DNA of 64,000 bases, taken from contig JAJEKV010000052.1 in NCBI GenBank assembly GCA_021234155.1, positions 7,797,358-7,861,357 of the forward strand. Reading direction: 5' to 3'. Position 1 is the stretch's first letter, and each line of letters starts with the position of its first letter. Made by a program: the position numbers and the translations under genes. The notes beneath the pieces are model-generated. The model was not told the origin of the DNA. It saw nothing but the letters and a program-made list of their open reading frames with translations, and did not search any database. This DNA is from Isoetes taiwanensis (taxonomy: Eukaryota; Streptophyta; Lycopodiopsida; Isoetales; Isoetaceae). Of this stretch, positions 1-12,700 are shown piece by piece.

Positions 1-1137
1 AGAACCTTTTGAGCACTTTTACAATGTATTCTAAGTGAAGAGAATGAACAAAACAACAAATTTAGATGACAAAGTACTAATATTTAAGGTTGATATCTTA
101 AATAATATGTTCACATAACTTACATCAAAAAATTATTATTAATATGATAGTCGGGTATATTCGGCCAATTCAATTCACCCGTAGACTTACGCGGTCTAAA
201 ACAAAGTTTAAATGGACGCTTCTTCTTCAAAGGACACGCGGACGCCGCCGGGATCCTTCCCTCTCCAAGTCGCGAAGCGACCATGTTCTTCTGATCCCGA
301 ACCCCGTGATGATCGCCGCGATCTTGAACGCTAGAGTCCGTTGCTCCACTACTTTGACCTGGGAAGTAATGAGAGAATGAGCATCTTTAACATGCCGCAA
401 CCAAAGAAATGTTTGGTAACGTGAGTGGATATATATTTACCGTTGAAATCTTCCTCCAAGTTCCTTGCATTAGAAAAATCTGCTGCGCCTCTTGCCTAGA
501 ACGGGAGTCCATACTACGCCTAGCATTCTCAATATTCTCGCGAGAACGGAGGCCGATAATCAACACTATGTCGCTGGGGAATAGGAGCTGGAGGTCGCTT
601 TAACCGGGCGCTGGTGTCAAAGAGGCAAAATATGCCGCATTTGGTCTCTCTACGGGAGACATGTTTGGCGCAGGAAGGCGGGAGCGGGCGGAGGAGCTGC
701 AGAAGCACAAATATCATGCAAAAACAATTCATTTATTTATTATTTTTATAAAAACTATCTTAATACCCAAACCCGCCGGGTGTAGTGATAGGTGGAGGTT
801 GGCGCCTTGGAGGAACATCAAAGACGATTGCCCCTACCTCGTGGAGTCCTCCTCCTATTTTCTAAACTCGCCCCTTTCTCTCTACACAACAAATTAAAAC
901 TCCATGCATAAACTCACATACCTAATTAGAGGGTAAAGCGATAATAAAAACTATATAAATATTTACCTTCGCCTTGCTCATTCTCCCAGACGATTGCGAT
1001 TACCTCTATTCATCGCGAGAAAAAGAGCACACCTAGATCAAAAAGAAATTGTGAGAGAAACATTTGATAACCATGAATGATATTGGTTGCAATAATAGAA
1101 TGATACTTACAAACCATAGAGATGAAAAATAGTATTT
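1..1137. other. Unassigned DNA, no gene recognised
   Basis: This stretch holds only short open frames in several phases and no frame with a recognisable domain. The first 140 bases are AT-rich. Positions 200-700 are more GC-rich and could hold eroded coding sequence, but I cannot name it. It lies left of the small peptide candidate and, by position, inside the CACTA-type region that ends at 29,050. Confidence 0.4.
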
Positions 1138-1296
1138 TTATGGTTCAAATGTGCCACTAATGAGCCCCAAGCAGACTTTACCGCAGCCTTGACCGCCTTG
1201 ACCGGGGCGGAGGGGAGACGATAATGCCATGAATATTGCATCAGCAGTAAAGAGGGCCACAATGAGGAAAACCGCTAAGAATTGAGCCTCCGCCAT
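1138..1296 (-). CDS. Candidate small secreted peptide (52 aa), family unknown
   Basis: The minus-strand frame starts MAEAQFLAVFLIVALFTADA, a short N-terminus followed by a hydrophobic run and a small-residue site, which looks like a signal peptide of about 20 residues. The rest is short, Gly/Pro-rich and contains two cysteines in the pattern CGKVC, ending GTFEP. I chose this ATG because the in-frame upstream Met would add eight residues before the hydrophobic core. AT-rich DNA upstream (about 1,320-1,410) contains TATA-like stretches. It could be a secreted peptide, the first exon of a longer secreted protein, or chance. I recognise no family. Confidence 0.3.
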   Translation of the reverse strand: MAEAQFLAVFLIVALFTADAIFMALSSPLRPGQGGQGCGKVCLGLISGTFEP

Positions 1297-1499
1297 GACT
1301 ATATATATTAATTTGAACATAACGAGAATTAGCTTAGAGAAAAGCTTTGAACAAGTGTCTTTGAATAAATACCTAAATTTATATTCTTATCTTCTTATTT
1401 ATATTAGAAAAGTATCTCAGATATAGGTATGGGGTGCATATCGAACTCTAGGTTGCCATATTATCGTGCCATGTATCATGTCATACAATCAACCCTAAA

Positions 1500-1740
1500 T
1501 TATCCCATCGTGGCATTTTTAGTGCCACATCATGAAACCCTACGCTATGCGGTGGCACATCATCAAACCCTAGGGTTGTGTCACGTCCGCGACTTCCTAT
1601 TGCCACATCATAGTAAGTGTTATGTCATCAAACCCTAGTTATAGGTTACATCATCAAACCCTAGATTGTGCCACATGGCATTTACAATCTAGGGTTTGAT
1701 GATGTAGCACACAAAACCTAGGGTTTGACGCCCCAGAGCT
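1500..1740. repeat. Degenerate AAACCCTAG repeats with a perfect hairpin
   Basis: The motif (CA)TCA-AAACCCTA recurs about every 40-60 bases on the plus strand (near 1,535, 1,565, 1,628, 1,655) and then appears inverted (AGGGTTTGATG near 1,691 and 1,729). The core is similar to the plant telomere repeat but is embedded in a longer conserved unit with GCCACATCAT, so this is probably a dispersed short repeat or the edge of a small foldback element rather than telomeric DNA. Confidence 0.5.
1647..1706. repeat. Perfect 23-bp inverted repeat, 14-nt loop
   Basis: Positions 1,647-1,669 are the exact reverse complement of 1,684-1,706, with a 14-base spacer. The arms contain ATCAAACCCTAGATTGT. Read as RNA it would form a stable stem-loop in either direction. 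It may be a foldback mini-transposon or the turn point of an inverted duplication of the surrounding repeat. Confidence 0.85.
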
Positions 1741-2552
1741 TATTACACTTTATCTACAAGTTATGATTAATAATTTATTTACCATTAATAATAATTTTTT
1801 TGATTAATAAATTACTTTTTTCATTAGTAATTTTGACTAAAAACATTTATTGGTTGCAACAAGCCTCAAATAGGAAGACAAAATTATATTAATCACTTCT
1901 TGCAAGCATTTAACAAAGAGCTTAGCCATCTCAAGTGGATCACCACACTTCATATGTCGCTCTCTCTCTCACAACTATATCGTAAGAAAGCCCCTCATTG
2001 CTTTTGAACACATCGACGACGCGCGAGCAATAGATGGGCGATCCATGTGCACCAGCCTCTATCCATCATCATTTGACCTTCATATGTTGATGATGTCCAA
2101 TGTGCTAGAGTATCGGCCGGTTGGGTTTATCTCAACACACAACCCCATAAGCCGCATTGCCCGACAAAATCAAGGAGCATCTCGTAAATGTAGCCTGTGG
2201 AATATATGTCGATATCTCATGCCCCCATGATGCTTGGTCATCCGATGATGATGTAAAAACTCTCTTCTCCCACCAAGGATATCGCGACCGCTCCATCTTG
2301 TAGTGTATAACGGCTCTTCAATTTGGGCATTCGCCCTTAAAAAACGGAGGGCCGCGGTCCCAATCACCAATAGCCACCCACACATTTGTAAGCGAAGTCA
2401 TCAAAATGGAGTTTGACCCTTTGCAATTGAGCTTTGTGTGTGTCCAACCCGAGCGTGGATGGCATAGACTCCTTCTCGCAAGAGCGTAGAGCTATTTCGG
2501 GACGCATTTTATACACGAAGTCTCATTTTGGCTTTCCACACCGCACTTATCT
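1741..2552. other. Unassigned DNA
   Basis: After an AT-rich part (1,741-1,900) the composition becomes coding-like, with short minus-strand open frames (for example 2,170-2,385), but no frame shows a family I recognise. It may belong to the same eroded minus-strand gene as the 2,553-2,969 frame. Confidence 0.3.
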
Positions 2553-2969
2553 TCATATCAGCCCTTCTTGGAGCACTATGCATTGCATTTGACCATCTCC
2601 TATAAGAAGAGAATTGGCTCGAAGATGGTCAAGTAATTCTGCAAAGGTTCCTCCATTCATGAATGGCAGGACTACCATTGGTCCCCTCGGGCTCATCTCC
2701 ACAAAAGACCTCGTGGGCAAGTCCAAGGGGTGTGGCCAATGCCGGACTTGGGCTCTTGAAACGGATATACTTGTCACCAACAACCATGATGCAGCTCTAT
2801 CTTGGCCTCTCCACATAATGCCAAGATAATAATCATCTTGATTAAAGTACGTGGTTCCCAAGATCCGATTTGGTATATCCGCGCCTTGTTTACTACCAAT
2901 GCACTTTATAACTCCAACAAAGATCCATTGTGAATGTGCCAATAAATGCAACACATTTATCATGAGCAT
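2553..2969 (-). pseudogene. Uncharacterised minus-strand coding remnant (138 codons)
   Basis: This is one of the longest non-repeat open frames in the left part of the window. Its composition is protein-like, with blocks such as PTRSFVEMSPRGPM, NGGTFAELLDHLRANSLL and DGQMQCIVLQ, and coding-like sequence continues on the same strand on both sides in other frames (about 2,000-3,500). I do not recognise the family. It lies in a transposon-rich setting and runs in the same direction as the tnp2 remnant at 18.9-22.7 kb, so it may be an accessory or captured gene of the CACTA region. Confidence 0.35.
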
Positions 2970-4080
2970 GTAATGATAATCTAGCCCCTCGCACCAATAG
3001 AGCTCCCACCATGGATAAGACTATCTAACTCCTTCACATGGTTCATCATTGAGATCAAGCCATCGCCATCTTGTGATCTTTGCGCCGACCTTTTGCACTT
3101 GGGCCATTTTAATTAGCCCATCGCCCCAACGTGATGCCTCAAAGATAGGGGCTCATAAGTGGCACTTTATACTTAAGTAGCATCCTCACTCGCCTCGGGA
3201 TTGCAAACCCAAGACTTTTAAGTTCTTTCTCATCATATCTTCCAACTCAGACTCATGCTCGCCACCTCCCACATAATTCGCATCGACATTCTTTTCTCAA
3301 CCGATGCTACAAAACGGTTAATTGATCATCGGGCTTGCATATGTCGTCCGGTCGGGCTCAGGCGATATGTGATTGATGAGGATGCGTTTAATTTCACTAA
3401 GCATCTCTGTCCCCATCGAGGCCATTTTATGCCTACAAACAAAACAAAATAATGAATACAAAAAGCCAAGCATGCACAAAGTAAATGCAACATAATACCA
3501 CAATATCAAACATGTATGCACCATATAATCATTACTTATAACACGCCTCTATGGCTTACTAATACCTTATCCGACCCCCCCAAAAAGCAAGAAAAAAAGA
3601 AGAAGAAACAAGAAGAACTAAATAGGTTAGATTAGGGTATTCGCACCCACCTGGGCCAATTTACATTCAGATTACTAGTTAATTAGTTAGCAGATAGTCC
3701 CAAAATTTAGTTAACTTTTTTAACCAAAAACACTACCTAAACTTATCTTCAAGACCTTGTTCTGGATTAGTTAGCAAAATTAACTAAAAATTAACTAAAT
3801 TAGAAATTAGCACTATAGAGGTCACTTTAAGTTTAGTTAATTGTACATATAATTTTTATGCCTTTGACTAACTTAACTAGACATGTTCAAATAATTTAGT
3901 TAATTAGTTAAGTTATTTTTTTACCAACGCTTTTAGTGTGAATTAGTACTACATTAAGTTAGCCTAACCTTTTTTTTTTAACTAGCACGGTGTGAAGGGA
4001 ATCATCCGCCATCGTTAACTTAACCTAGCCCTAGCTACCTCTAGCTAAAACCGACAATAAACGGAACTAAGGCCTAACAC
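2970..4080. other. Unassigned DNA with TTAGTTAA-rich segment
   Basis: Positions 2,970-3,540 may continue the minus-strand remnant. Positions 3,660-3,990 are AT-rich and repeat the words TTAGTTAA and AATTAGTTA many times without a fixed period. No gene is recognised. Confidence 0.4.
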
Positions 4081-4455
4081 CTGGTCCTCCCCACTGCAAG
4101 TGGAGCCGACCATGTCCCTTGCCGAGAGCCACATCTACCTAAGAATGAGAAGAAAAGTGGACTTGGACCCGGACACCTAGTCCTCTCCACGCAAGGTGGA
4201 GCCGACCGTGCCCTTGAACAAGCCACTACAATTTTATTTTAAACCTAAAAAATAACAAGTGGAACCGAAGTGGACTTGAACCGGGTGCACGCGGGTCCTT
4301 CCACTCTAGGTGGAGCCGACCGCGCCCCTTGAACAAGCCACTCATTAACCTAGGAAACATTTATGATTGTAGTGAAAGTGGACTTCAACCCGGTACATGG
4401 TCCTCCCCCACTCTAGGTGGAGCCCTGCGTGCCCTTGAACAAGCCACTCCATCAA
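4081..4455 (+). repeat. Degenerate ~105-bp tandem repeat, four copies
   Basis: Four units share GGTCCTCNCCACT-CAAGGTGGAGCCGACC followed by (G/A)TGCCCTTGAACAAGCCACT, near 4,081, 4,177, 4,285 and 4,398. Spacing is about 96-113 bases. The same unit recurs in the same orientation at 23,970-24,260, which ties the two ends of this CACTA-type region together. Subterminal repeats of a transposon are one explanation. Confidence 0.75.
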
Positions 4456-4604
4456 TTTTTTTTAACCTACTTAAAACTATAAAATAAAATGCAAGTGCGA
4501 TCAACTACTTACCAAAATAAGGACGCTGCGGTACAAGATCCCGTCGGGTCCAAATCGTGAATAGAAAGCTGCAAAATGTATAACAAAGCATTAGAAGAAT
4601 AAGA

Positions 4605-5342
4605 ACAAAGAAGAAAAACATCAAGAAGAAATAAGGATAGAATAGAGAAGAAATAAGAGAAGAAACAAGAAAGAATGAAGAAAAATAAGAGGAAATAAGA
4701 GAAGGGAAGGGAATAGAATGGAAGGAAGAAATAAGGGAAGGGAAAGAAAAAAGGATCGAATGGAAAGTGAGGAAGAAATGTGAAGAATAAGAAACAAATG
4801 AAGAATGAAGAAATGAAATTAAAAAAGAATGAAGAATAAGAAATGAAAAAAAAAAATGAAGAATAAGGAAGGGAAGAGAAGAAAGAAATGAGGGAAGGGA
4901 GGGGAAAGAATGAGGAATGAGAAAGCATGAGAAAGAATGGAAATGAGAAACAAATGAGAAAGCATGAGAAAGAAATGAGAAAGAAATGAGAAAGCATGAG
5001 AAAGAAATGAGAAAGCAAGAAATGAGAAAGAATGAGGAAGAATGAGAAAGAGTGAGGAATAAAGAATGAGAAAGCATGAGGAAGAAAGAAATGAGAAAGA
5101 ATGAGGAAGAAAGAATGAGAAAGAAATGAGGAAAGAAGAAATATGGGAAGAAAGAATGAGGAAAGAATGAAGCATATGGAAGAAGGAGGAAGAAATGAAG
5201 CATGAGGAAGAATGAGGAAGAAATGAAGCATGAGAAAAAGAAAGAAGGAGGAAGAATGAACCAGGCATGGAAGAATGGGAAGAAAAAAAATCAAGAACAA
5301 AGAAGAAGAGGAAGGAAAGGAAACCAAAAAAAGAGGAAGGTT
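4605..5342 (+). repeat. Long purine-only tract (GA-rich low complexity)
   Basis: About 740 bases are almost entirely A and G on the plus strand, built from imperfect repeats of words such as GAGAAAGAAATGAGAAAGCA, with thymine only at isolated positions. The overlapping open frames on the minus strand (runs of Phe, Ser and Leu) are composition artefacts. Mirror-type purine tracts like this can form triplex DNA. Confidence 0.85.
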
Positions 5343-5520
5343 GGGCATGCACCATTCAATCCAAAAAACCTATTCAATCTAAAAAACATGATATACTAAC
5401 CTTAGAATAGTTGCTTGCAGGTAGATCAGGGTACTAGCGCCGCGAATCGCCCAAGAACCTCGAAGAAGTAGGGCAAAAAGAAGTTCGGAAAAGCCGGCCG
5501 CCCCGCGGTTTCAAAATATT

Positions 5521-5640
5521 ACGTGAGCGCCGCAGATGCGACGCCACGCCGCCGCGATGCGACGTTATTTCATCTGCGCACGCCGACGCCCCCGCCATGA
5601 CGTATTTTGTTATAGCGACGTTATTGTTTTTGCATCTTTT
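5521..5640. repeat. GC-rich GCGACG block (subterminal-like)
   Basis: The block is rich in GCGACG and GACGTTATT and contains TTTTGTTATAGCGACGTTATTG. A similar stretch in the same orientation lies at 18,175-18,240 (TTGGTTATAGCGGCGATGG), so the two bracket the tandem array. Related CGTCGCATGCGGCG words recur at 24.55-24.87 kb and 28.5-29.05 kb next to a CACTA terminus. I infer a family of subterminal repeats. Confidence 0.5.
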
Positions 5641-6219
5641 TTTAATGTGAAGCTCATTAAAGTTTGTCCCTAGGCTTATTTGAACAGTCCCCGAATTTGG
5701 ATCCTTGAACGGAGGATTCAACGGTCGGATATATAGGGAACCGAAGCCGGAGGGTGTTCATTAGCATCTGCCCCCAGTGGGCGGTGCGTGACAGCTGCCT
5801 CGGAGAACATTTTTGGGGTCCGGCCTCCTGGGACGGGACTCTCCCCCTACCGAGGTGGCCATTCAAAGTCGCCTTTGTTTGACTTGGGGAAGGGTGCTAC
5901 CATGCTTGCCCAACAACGGGGCCGGACCGCTCTAACCCCAACGCTTGGGTCGGACCTTATCCGAAAAATTTTGGAAATTTTCCCAGATGGCCGGTGATGA
6001 CCATGGAAGCCGGTGACCAAAAACCATAATTTAATTCCATGCCATGCATTAACTATGAATTTATAAACCATAAATGCAATAAAATGCATAACTAAAAGAG
6101 TGTGCATCTAAAAAAAAAAGGCTAGTCTTTGACCCGGGGGCAAACAAGGCGCATGGACACATTAAAAAATTTTTTCACTTGGAAACTATGAAGCAATCTT
6201 TCATCAAGGTACAATTGTT

Positions 6220-6440
6220 TTCGAGAAACAAAACCAGTTCATTACAAGTTAGTTATGCCATCCATGTCAAATAGCTTTAGGGAGCGTAAAAAATCCAAAA
6301 CAAAAACCCTTCTAGAATCCGCAAGTCCGTGGTTTACGCCCAATGCAATCTTAGACCAAGTATAACGCCCAAATGAGCCAAGGTCAACCCCAAGTACAAC
6401 GATCCCACAAACTCCATTCCTTTGACCTTAGCTAACCCTT
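6220..6440 (+). repeat. Partial variant (type B) segment at array start
   Basis: This segment contains GTTCATTACAAGTTAGTTATGCC, then CAAATAGCTTTAGG and CAATGCAATCTTAGACCAAG, matching the alternative half-unit found at 9,231-9,780 and 14,793-15,330 but lacking its middle part. It marks the left border of the regular array. Confidence 0.7.
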
Positions 6441-9230
6441 TGACCTAGACCTTCTCCTAAAAATTTCAAAATTGGGCTGTAGGCCGGAGATGGGTTAGGA
6501 ATCCAAATTTGGCAAAAATCAGAATTTATTTTCGTGACAATGCATTAATTGCGAATTTATGAATGTCTTGCCATCTTTAAAAGCCCCCGACTTCTACTTG
6601 CCACATCGGGAGGAGGACAGGCCCAAACTCCGCCCTCCGGTTCCCCTTGCTCCAGATTCTCGGCTGCAGCTTCTCCCGGCCAGTCCCAAGTGCAACAGAC
6701 CAATCAAGTCGCCCCCCAAAACGCAAATAGAACCCGGCAACCCACCGGGTTTACGTTTTGGAGGCCCCTCTCCTGTCGATTCTGGGGGACCTTGCGCCGC
6801 GTGACTTGACGTGGAGTGGGGGGTGTTGACGCTTGAGCACGGACCCTAAAATCCCGAGGAAGTCGCTTGCCCCATTTCCTCTCCCCAAGGCCCCGGGGGC
6901 CGGGACAGGCGACCTCCCCTCTCGGGAATCGCGATTTGACTCGCCAATGGACTCGAAGCGCCGACGCGTTGCCTCGGGAACCAAGTTCAAGTGGCGGGCC
7001 GTGAAGACCACCCGACCTCCAAGAAGTGCCAAAGTAGCTCACTTCCATCACACTCGTAGTCAATTGGCCTAGGATGTGGATGCGGGATCTTGTCGTGGAA
7101 GGCGTGAGTGTTTCTTTCTTTTGCAAAACCGACCTTGTAACTTGCTCCCTAGGGTAATTTACGCCATTAGGACGATTTGGCGGGGTTGATTTGCCATTCG
7201 GAGCCTCCCCGGTGCCCGAACGACAAGACACTGCGGTTTCTACAAGGTCGACCTCAGGACGCCCCGCGGTTTGACAAGTTCTCCCGGACCGATCTGGAAT
7301 CTTTTGGGCCTTCCAAGAGGGGGCCCCTGAATGGAGGATCCAACGGTCCGGATAGGGGAACCGGCCCGGGAGGGTGGTCATTAGCGTCACGGCCCGGGGG
7401 AGCCGCCAGAAGGGCTGCCTCGGGAACGTTTTGGATCCCGCCTCTTGGGGTCCGGACTCTCCCCTCTTGTGAGGGATCCCTGCAAGGTCCTGGCCTCGTT
7501 TGACTTGGGGAAGGGTGCCAGCTCGGTTGCCCCCGCAGCGGGCTGCCCTGGACCGTTCTAATGCTAACCCTTTGACCTAGACCTTCTCAGAAAAATTTCA
7601 AAATTGGGCTGTGTCTTGGAGATGGGTTAGGAATCTAGCCGCAAAAAATCAGAATTTATTTTCGTACAATGCATTAATTGCGAATTTATGAATGTCTTGC
7701 CACTGCAAAAGCGCCCCCCGACTTCTACTTGCCACATCGGGAGGAGGACAGGCCCAAACTCCGCTCCGTCAGTTCCCCTGCTTTCCGTATTCTCGGCTGC
7801 GGCTCCTTGGCCAGGTCCCAAGTGCAGCGGACCAAGTCTGGCCCCCAAAACGCAAACCCTTCTAGAACCGGCAACCCACGGGGTTTACGTTTTGGAGGCC
7901 CTCTCCTTGTCGGTTCGGCGGGACCTTGCTCGTGACTTGGCGTGGAGTGGGGGTGTTGGCCTTGAGCACGGACCCTAAAATCCCGGGCTGCTTGCCCCGA
8001 ATTTCCCTCTCCCCAAGGCCACAGGGGCCGGCCGACCTCCCCTCTCGAATTGCGATTTGACTCGCCAATGGACTCGAGCGTCGGCGTTGCCACGGGGACC
8101 AAGTTCCGGGGCGAAGACCACCCGACCTCAAGAAGCGCCAAAGTAGCTCACTTCCATCACACTTTCGTAGTCAATTGGCCTAGGATGTGGATGCGGGGAT
8201 ACTTGTCGTGGAGGGCGTGAGTGTTTCTTTCTTTTGCAAAACCGACCTTGTAACTTGCTCCTGGGGGTAATTTCGGGCCATTAGGACGATTTGCAGGGTC
8301 GATTTGCCATTCGAGCCTCCCGGTGCGAGCGACAAGACAACTGCCCGGTTTCTACAAGGCCGACCCTCGGGGCGCCCGTGGTTTGACAAGTTCTCCGACC
8401 GATCACGGAATCTTTGGGCCTTCTCGAAGAGGGGCCCCCGAGCGGAGGATCCAGCGGTGGGATAGGGGAACAGGGCTCCGGGAGGGTGGTCATTAAGCGT
8501 GGCGGCCGGGGGCGCCGCCGGGGAAGGGCTGCCTCGGGAACTTTTTTGGATCCCGCCTCTTGGGGTCCGGACTCTCCCCTCTTGTGAGGGATCCCTGCAA
8601 GGTCCTGGCCTCGTTTGACTTGGGGAAGGGTGCCAGCTCGGTTGCCCTGCAACGGGCTGCCCCGACCGTTCTAATGCTAACCCTTTGACCTAGACCTTCT
8701 CAGAAAATTTAGAAAATTGGGCTGTGTCTTTGGAAATGGATTAGGATTCCAGCTGGCAAAAATCAGAATTTATTTTCGTACAATGCATTAATTGCGAATT
8801 TATGAATGTCTTGCCACTGCAAAAGCGCCCCCCGACTTCTACTTGCCACATCGGGAGGAGGACAGGCCCAAACTCCGCTCCGTCAGTTCCCCTTGCTCCG
8901 TATTCTCGGCTGCAGCTCCTCGGCCAGGTCCCAAGTGCAACAGACCAAGTCTCGGCCCCCAAAACGCAAACCCTTCTAGAACCTAGCAACCCACAGGGTT
9001 TACGTTTTGGAGGCCCTCTCCTTGTCGTCGGTCGGGCGGGACCTTTGCTGACTTGGCGTGGAGTGGGGGTGTTGGCCTTGAGCACGGACCCTAAAATCCC
9101 CCAGAAGCACGAATTTGCCCCGAATTTCTCTCCCCAAGGCCCCGGGGCGGACGGGCGACCTCCCCTCTCCGGAACTGCGATTTGACTCTGCCAATGGACT
9201 CAGAACGTCGACGTTGCCCTAGGGACCAAG

Positions 9231-9780
9231 TTCTGTGGCCAGAAGACCAAAACTCGGCTCCCAAAACAAAAACCCTTCTAGAATCTGGCAAGTCACAGGG
9301 TTTACGTTTCGGAGGCCCTCTCCTTGTCGATTTGGTGGGACCTTGCACCGTATCTTGACATGGAGTGGGGGTGTTGGCCTTTGCAGCTGGGACCCTAAAC
9401 TCCCCAGGAAGTTGCTTGCCCCGGAATTGAGTTCATTACAAGTTAATTATGCCATCCATGTCAAATAGCTTTAGGGGCGGTCCGTTGAACAAGGGCATTC
9501 TCGCTATCCATATGCCTTGATCTTTGAAACACAACCATCATCACAAGCAACCAAATCTAACCCCCCAACCGCACTAGTCTTTTGCTTTTACGTAATCATT
9601 TATCTTCATTCTAGTAGTTATGATGCTTTTACGTAATCATTTATCTTCATTCTAATAGTTATGATGCTTATATTCTCAATGCAATCTTAGACCAAGTATA
9701 ACGTCCGACCAAGCCAAGGTCAACCCCAAGTACAACGATCCCACAAACTCCATTCCTTTGACCTTAGCTAACCCTTTGAC
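9231..9780 (+). repeat. Variant (type B) half-monomer
   Basis: From about 9,231 the normal second half of the monomer is replaced by a sequence with GTTCATTACAAGTTAATTATG, CATATGCCTTGATCTTTG and two tandem copies of a 41-bp word beginning GCTTTTACGTAATCATTTAT (9,584-9,665). The same replacement, with the same internal duplication, recurs at 14,793-15,330, five units downstream. Confidence 0.85.
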
Positions 9781-12700
9781 CTAGACCTTCTCCGAAAATT
9801 TTTGAAAATTGGAACATGTCTTTGGAGATGGGTTAGGAATCCGGTGGCAAAAATCAGAATTTATTTTCGTACAATGCATTAATTGCGAATTTATGAATGT
9901 CTTGCCATTTGCCAAAAGCGCCCCGACTTCTACTTGCCACATCGGAGGAGGACAGGCCCAAACTCCGCTCCGTCGGTTCCCCTTGCTCCGTATTCTGTTT
10001 GCGGCTCCCGGCCGAGTCCCAAGTGCAAGAGACCAAGTCTCGGCCCCAAAGCGCCAAACCCTTCTAGAACACGGCAACCCACGGGGTTTTACGTTTTGGA
10101 GGCCCTCTCCTTGTCGGTCGGGCGGGACCTTCGCGGCCGTGACTTGGCGTGGAGTGGGGGTGTTGGCGCCGACCACGGACCCTAAAATCCCCCGGCTGCT
10201 TGCCCGAATTTCCTCTCCCAAGGCCACGGGGGACGGACAGGCGACCTCCCTCTCCGGGTGCGATTTGACTACGCCAATGGACTCAGAGCGTCGGCGTTGC
10301 CACAGGGACCAAGTTCCGTGACCGAGAAGACCACCCGACCTCCAAAAGCGCCAAAGTAGCTCACTTCCATCACACTTTCGTAGTCAATTGGCCTAGGATG
10401 TGGATGCGGGATCTTGTCGTGGAAGGCGTGAGTGTTTCTTTCTTTTGCAAAACCGACCTTGTAACTTGCTCCCTAGGGTAATTTCGCCATTCAGGACGAT
10501 TTGGCGGGGTCGATTTGCCATTAGAACCTCCCGGTGCGAGCGACAAGACAACTGGCGGTTTCTACAAGGCCGACCTCGGGGCGCCCAGCGGTTTGACAAG
10601 TTCTCGGACCGATCACGGAATCTTTTGGGCCTTCGAAGAGGGGCCTGAGCGGAGGATCAGCGGTGGGATAGGGGGCAGGGCTCAGGGAGGGTGGTCATTA
10701 GCGTGCAGACCCCAGGGGGCGGCACCCGAGGGAAGGGCTGCCTCGGGGAACTTTTGGATCCCGCCTCTTGGGGTGGGACTCTCCCCTCTTGTGAGGGATC
10801 CTGCAAGGTCTGGCCTCGTTTGACTTGGGGAAGGGTGCCATTTCGGTTGCCACACCAGCGGGCTGCCGAGCCGTTCTAATGCTAACCCTTTGACCTAGAC
10901 CTTCTCAGAAAATTTAGAAAATTGGGTTGTCTTTGGAAATGGATTAGGATTCGGTGGCAAAAAAATCAGAATTTATTTTTAGGTACAATGCATTAATTGC
11001 GAATTTATGAATGTCTTGCCCTTTGCAAAGCGCCCCCGACTTCTACTTGCCACATCGGGGAGGAGGACAGGCCCAAACTCCGCTCCGTCAGTTCCCCTTG
11101 CTCCGTATTCTCATTTGCGGCTCGGCCCGAGGTCCCAAGTGCAGCAGACCAAGTCTCGGCCCCAAAGCGCCAAACCCTTCTAGAACACGGCAGCCCACGG
11201 GGTTTACGTTTTGGAGGCCCTCTCCTGTCGGTCCGGGCGGGACGTGACTTGGCGTGGAGTGGGGGTGTTGGCCTTGAGCACGGACCCTAAAAATCGGGAA
11301 GGCTGCTTGCCCCGAATTTCCTCTCCCCAAGGCCACGGGGGCGGGGCCGGGCGACCTCCCTCTCCGGGTGCGATTTGACTGCGCCAATGGACTCGAGCGT
11401 CGGCGTTGCCACAGGGACCAAGTTCCGTGGCGGAAGACCACCGACCTCAAAAAGCGCCAAAGTAGCTCACTTCCATCACACTTTCGTAGTCAATTGGCCT
11501 AGGATGTGGATGCGGGATACTTTCACGTGGGGGCGTGAGTGTTTCTTTCTTTTGCAAAACCGACCTTGTAACTTGCTCCCTAGGGTAATTTAGCCATTCA
11601 GGACGATTTGGGGTCGATTTGCCATTAGGAGCCTCCCGGTGCGAGCGACAAGACAACTGCCCGGTTTCTACAAAGGTAGCCCGACCTCGGGGGGCCTTGG
11701 TTTGACAAGTTCTCGGACCGATCACGGAATCTTTTGGGCCTTCAGACCAGGGCATCCGAGCGGAGGATCAGCGGTGGGATAGGGGCAGGGCAGGGAGGGT
11801 GGTCATTAGCGTCACGACCCAGGGGCTTGCCGCCGGGAAGGGCTGCCTCGGGGGAACTTTTGGATCCCGCCTCTTGGGGTGGGACTCTCCCCTCTTGTGA
11901 GGGATTATATTGCAAGGTCTGGCCTCGTTTGACTTGGGGAAGGGTGCCCATTTCGGTTGCCACTGCAGCGGGCTGCCCATTCCGTTCTAATGCTAACCCT
12001 TTGACCTAGACCTTCTCAGAAAATTTGAAAAATTGGGCTGTGTGTCTTTGGAGATGGGTTAGGAATCCAGGTGGCAAAAATCAGAATTTATTTTAGTACA
12101 ATGCATTAATTGCGAATTTATGAATGTCTTGCCTGCTTTGCAAAAGCCCCCGACTTCTACTTGCCACATCGGAGGAGGACAGGCCCAAACTCCGTTCCGT
12201 CGGTTCCCCTTGCTCCGTATTCTCGGCTGCGGCTTCCCGGCCAGGTCCCAAGTGCAGCAGAGACCAAGTCTCGGCCCCAAAAGCGCAAACCCTTCTAGAA
12301 CACGGCAGCCCACGGGGTTTCGTTTTGGAGGCCCTCTCCTTGTCGGTCGAGGCGGGACCTTGCGCCGTGACTTGGCGTGGAGTGGGGGTGTTGGCCTTGA
12401 GCACGGACCCTAAAATCCCCGGAAGCTGCTTGCCCCGAATTTCCTCTCCCCAAGGCCCACGGGGGCCGGGCCGGGCGACCTCCCTCTCCGGGTGCGATTT
12501 GACTCTGCCAATGGACTCGAGCGTCGGCGTTGCCACGGGGACCAAGTTCCGTGGCGGAAGACCACCGACCTCAAGAAGCGCCAAAGTAGCTCACTTCCAT
12601 CACACTCGTAGTCAATTGGCCTAGGATGTGGATGCGGGATCTTGTCGTGGAAGGCGTGAGTGTTTCTTTCTTTTTGCAAAACCGACCTTGTAACTTGCTC

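Noticed and set aside
4505-5355. Minus-strand frames of 178-279 codons made of Phe, Ser, Leu and His
   Set aside because: They are translations of the purine tract, open in all three phases because the complement has almost no stop codons.
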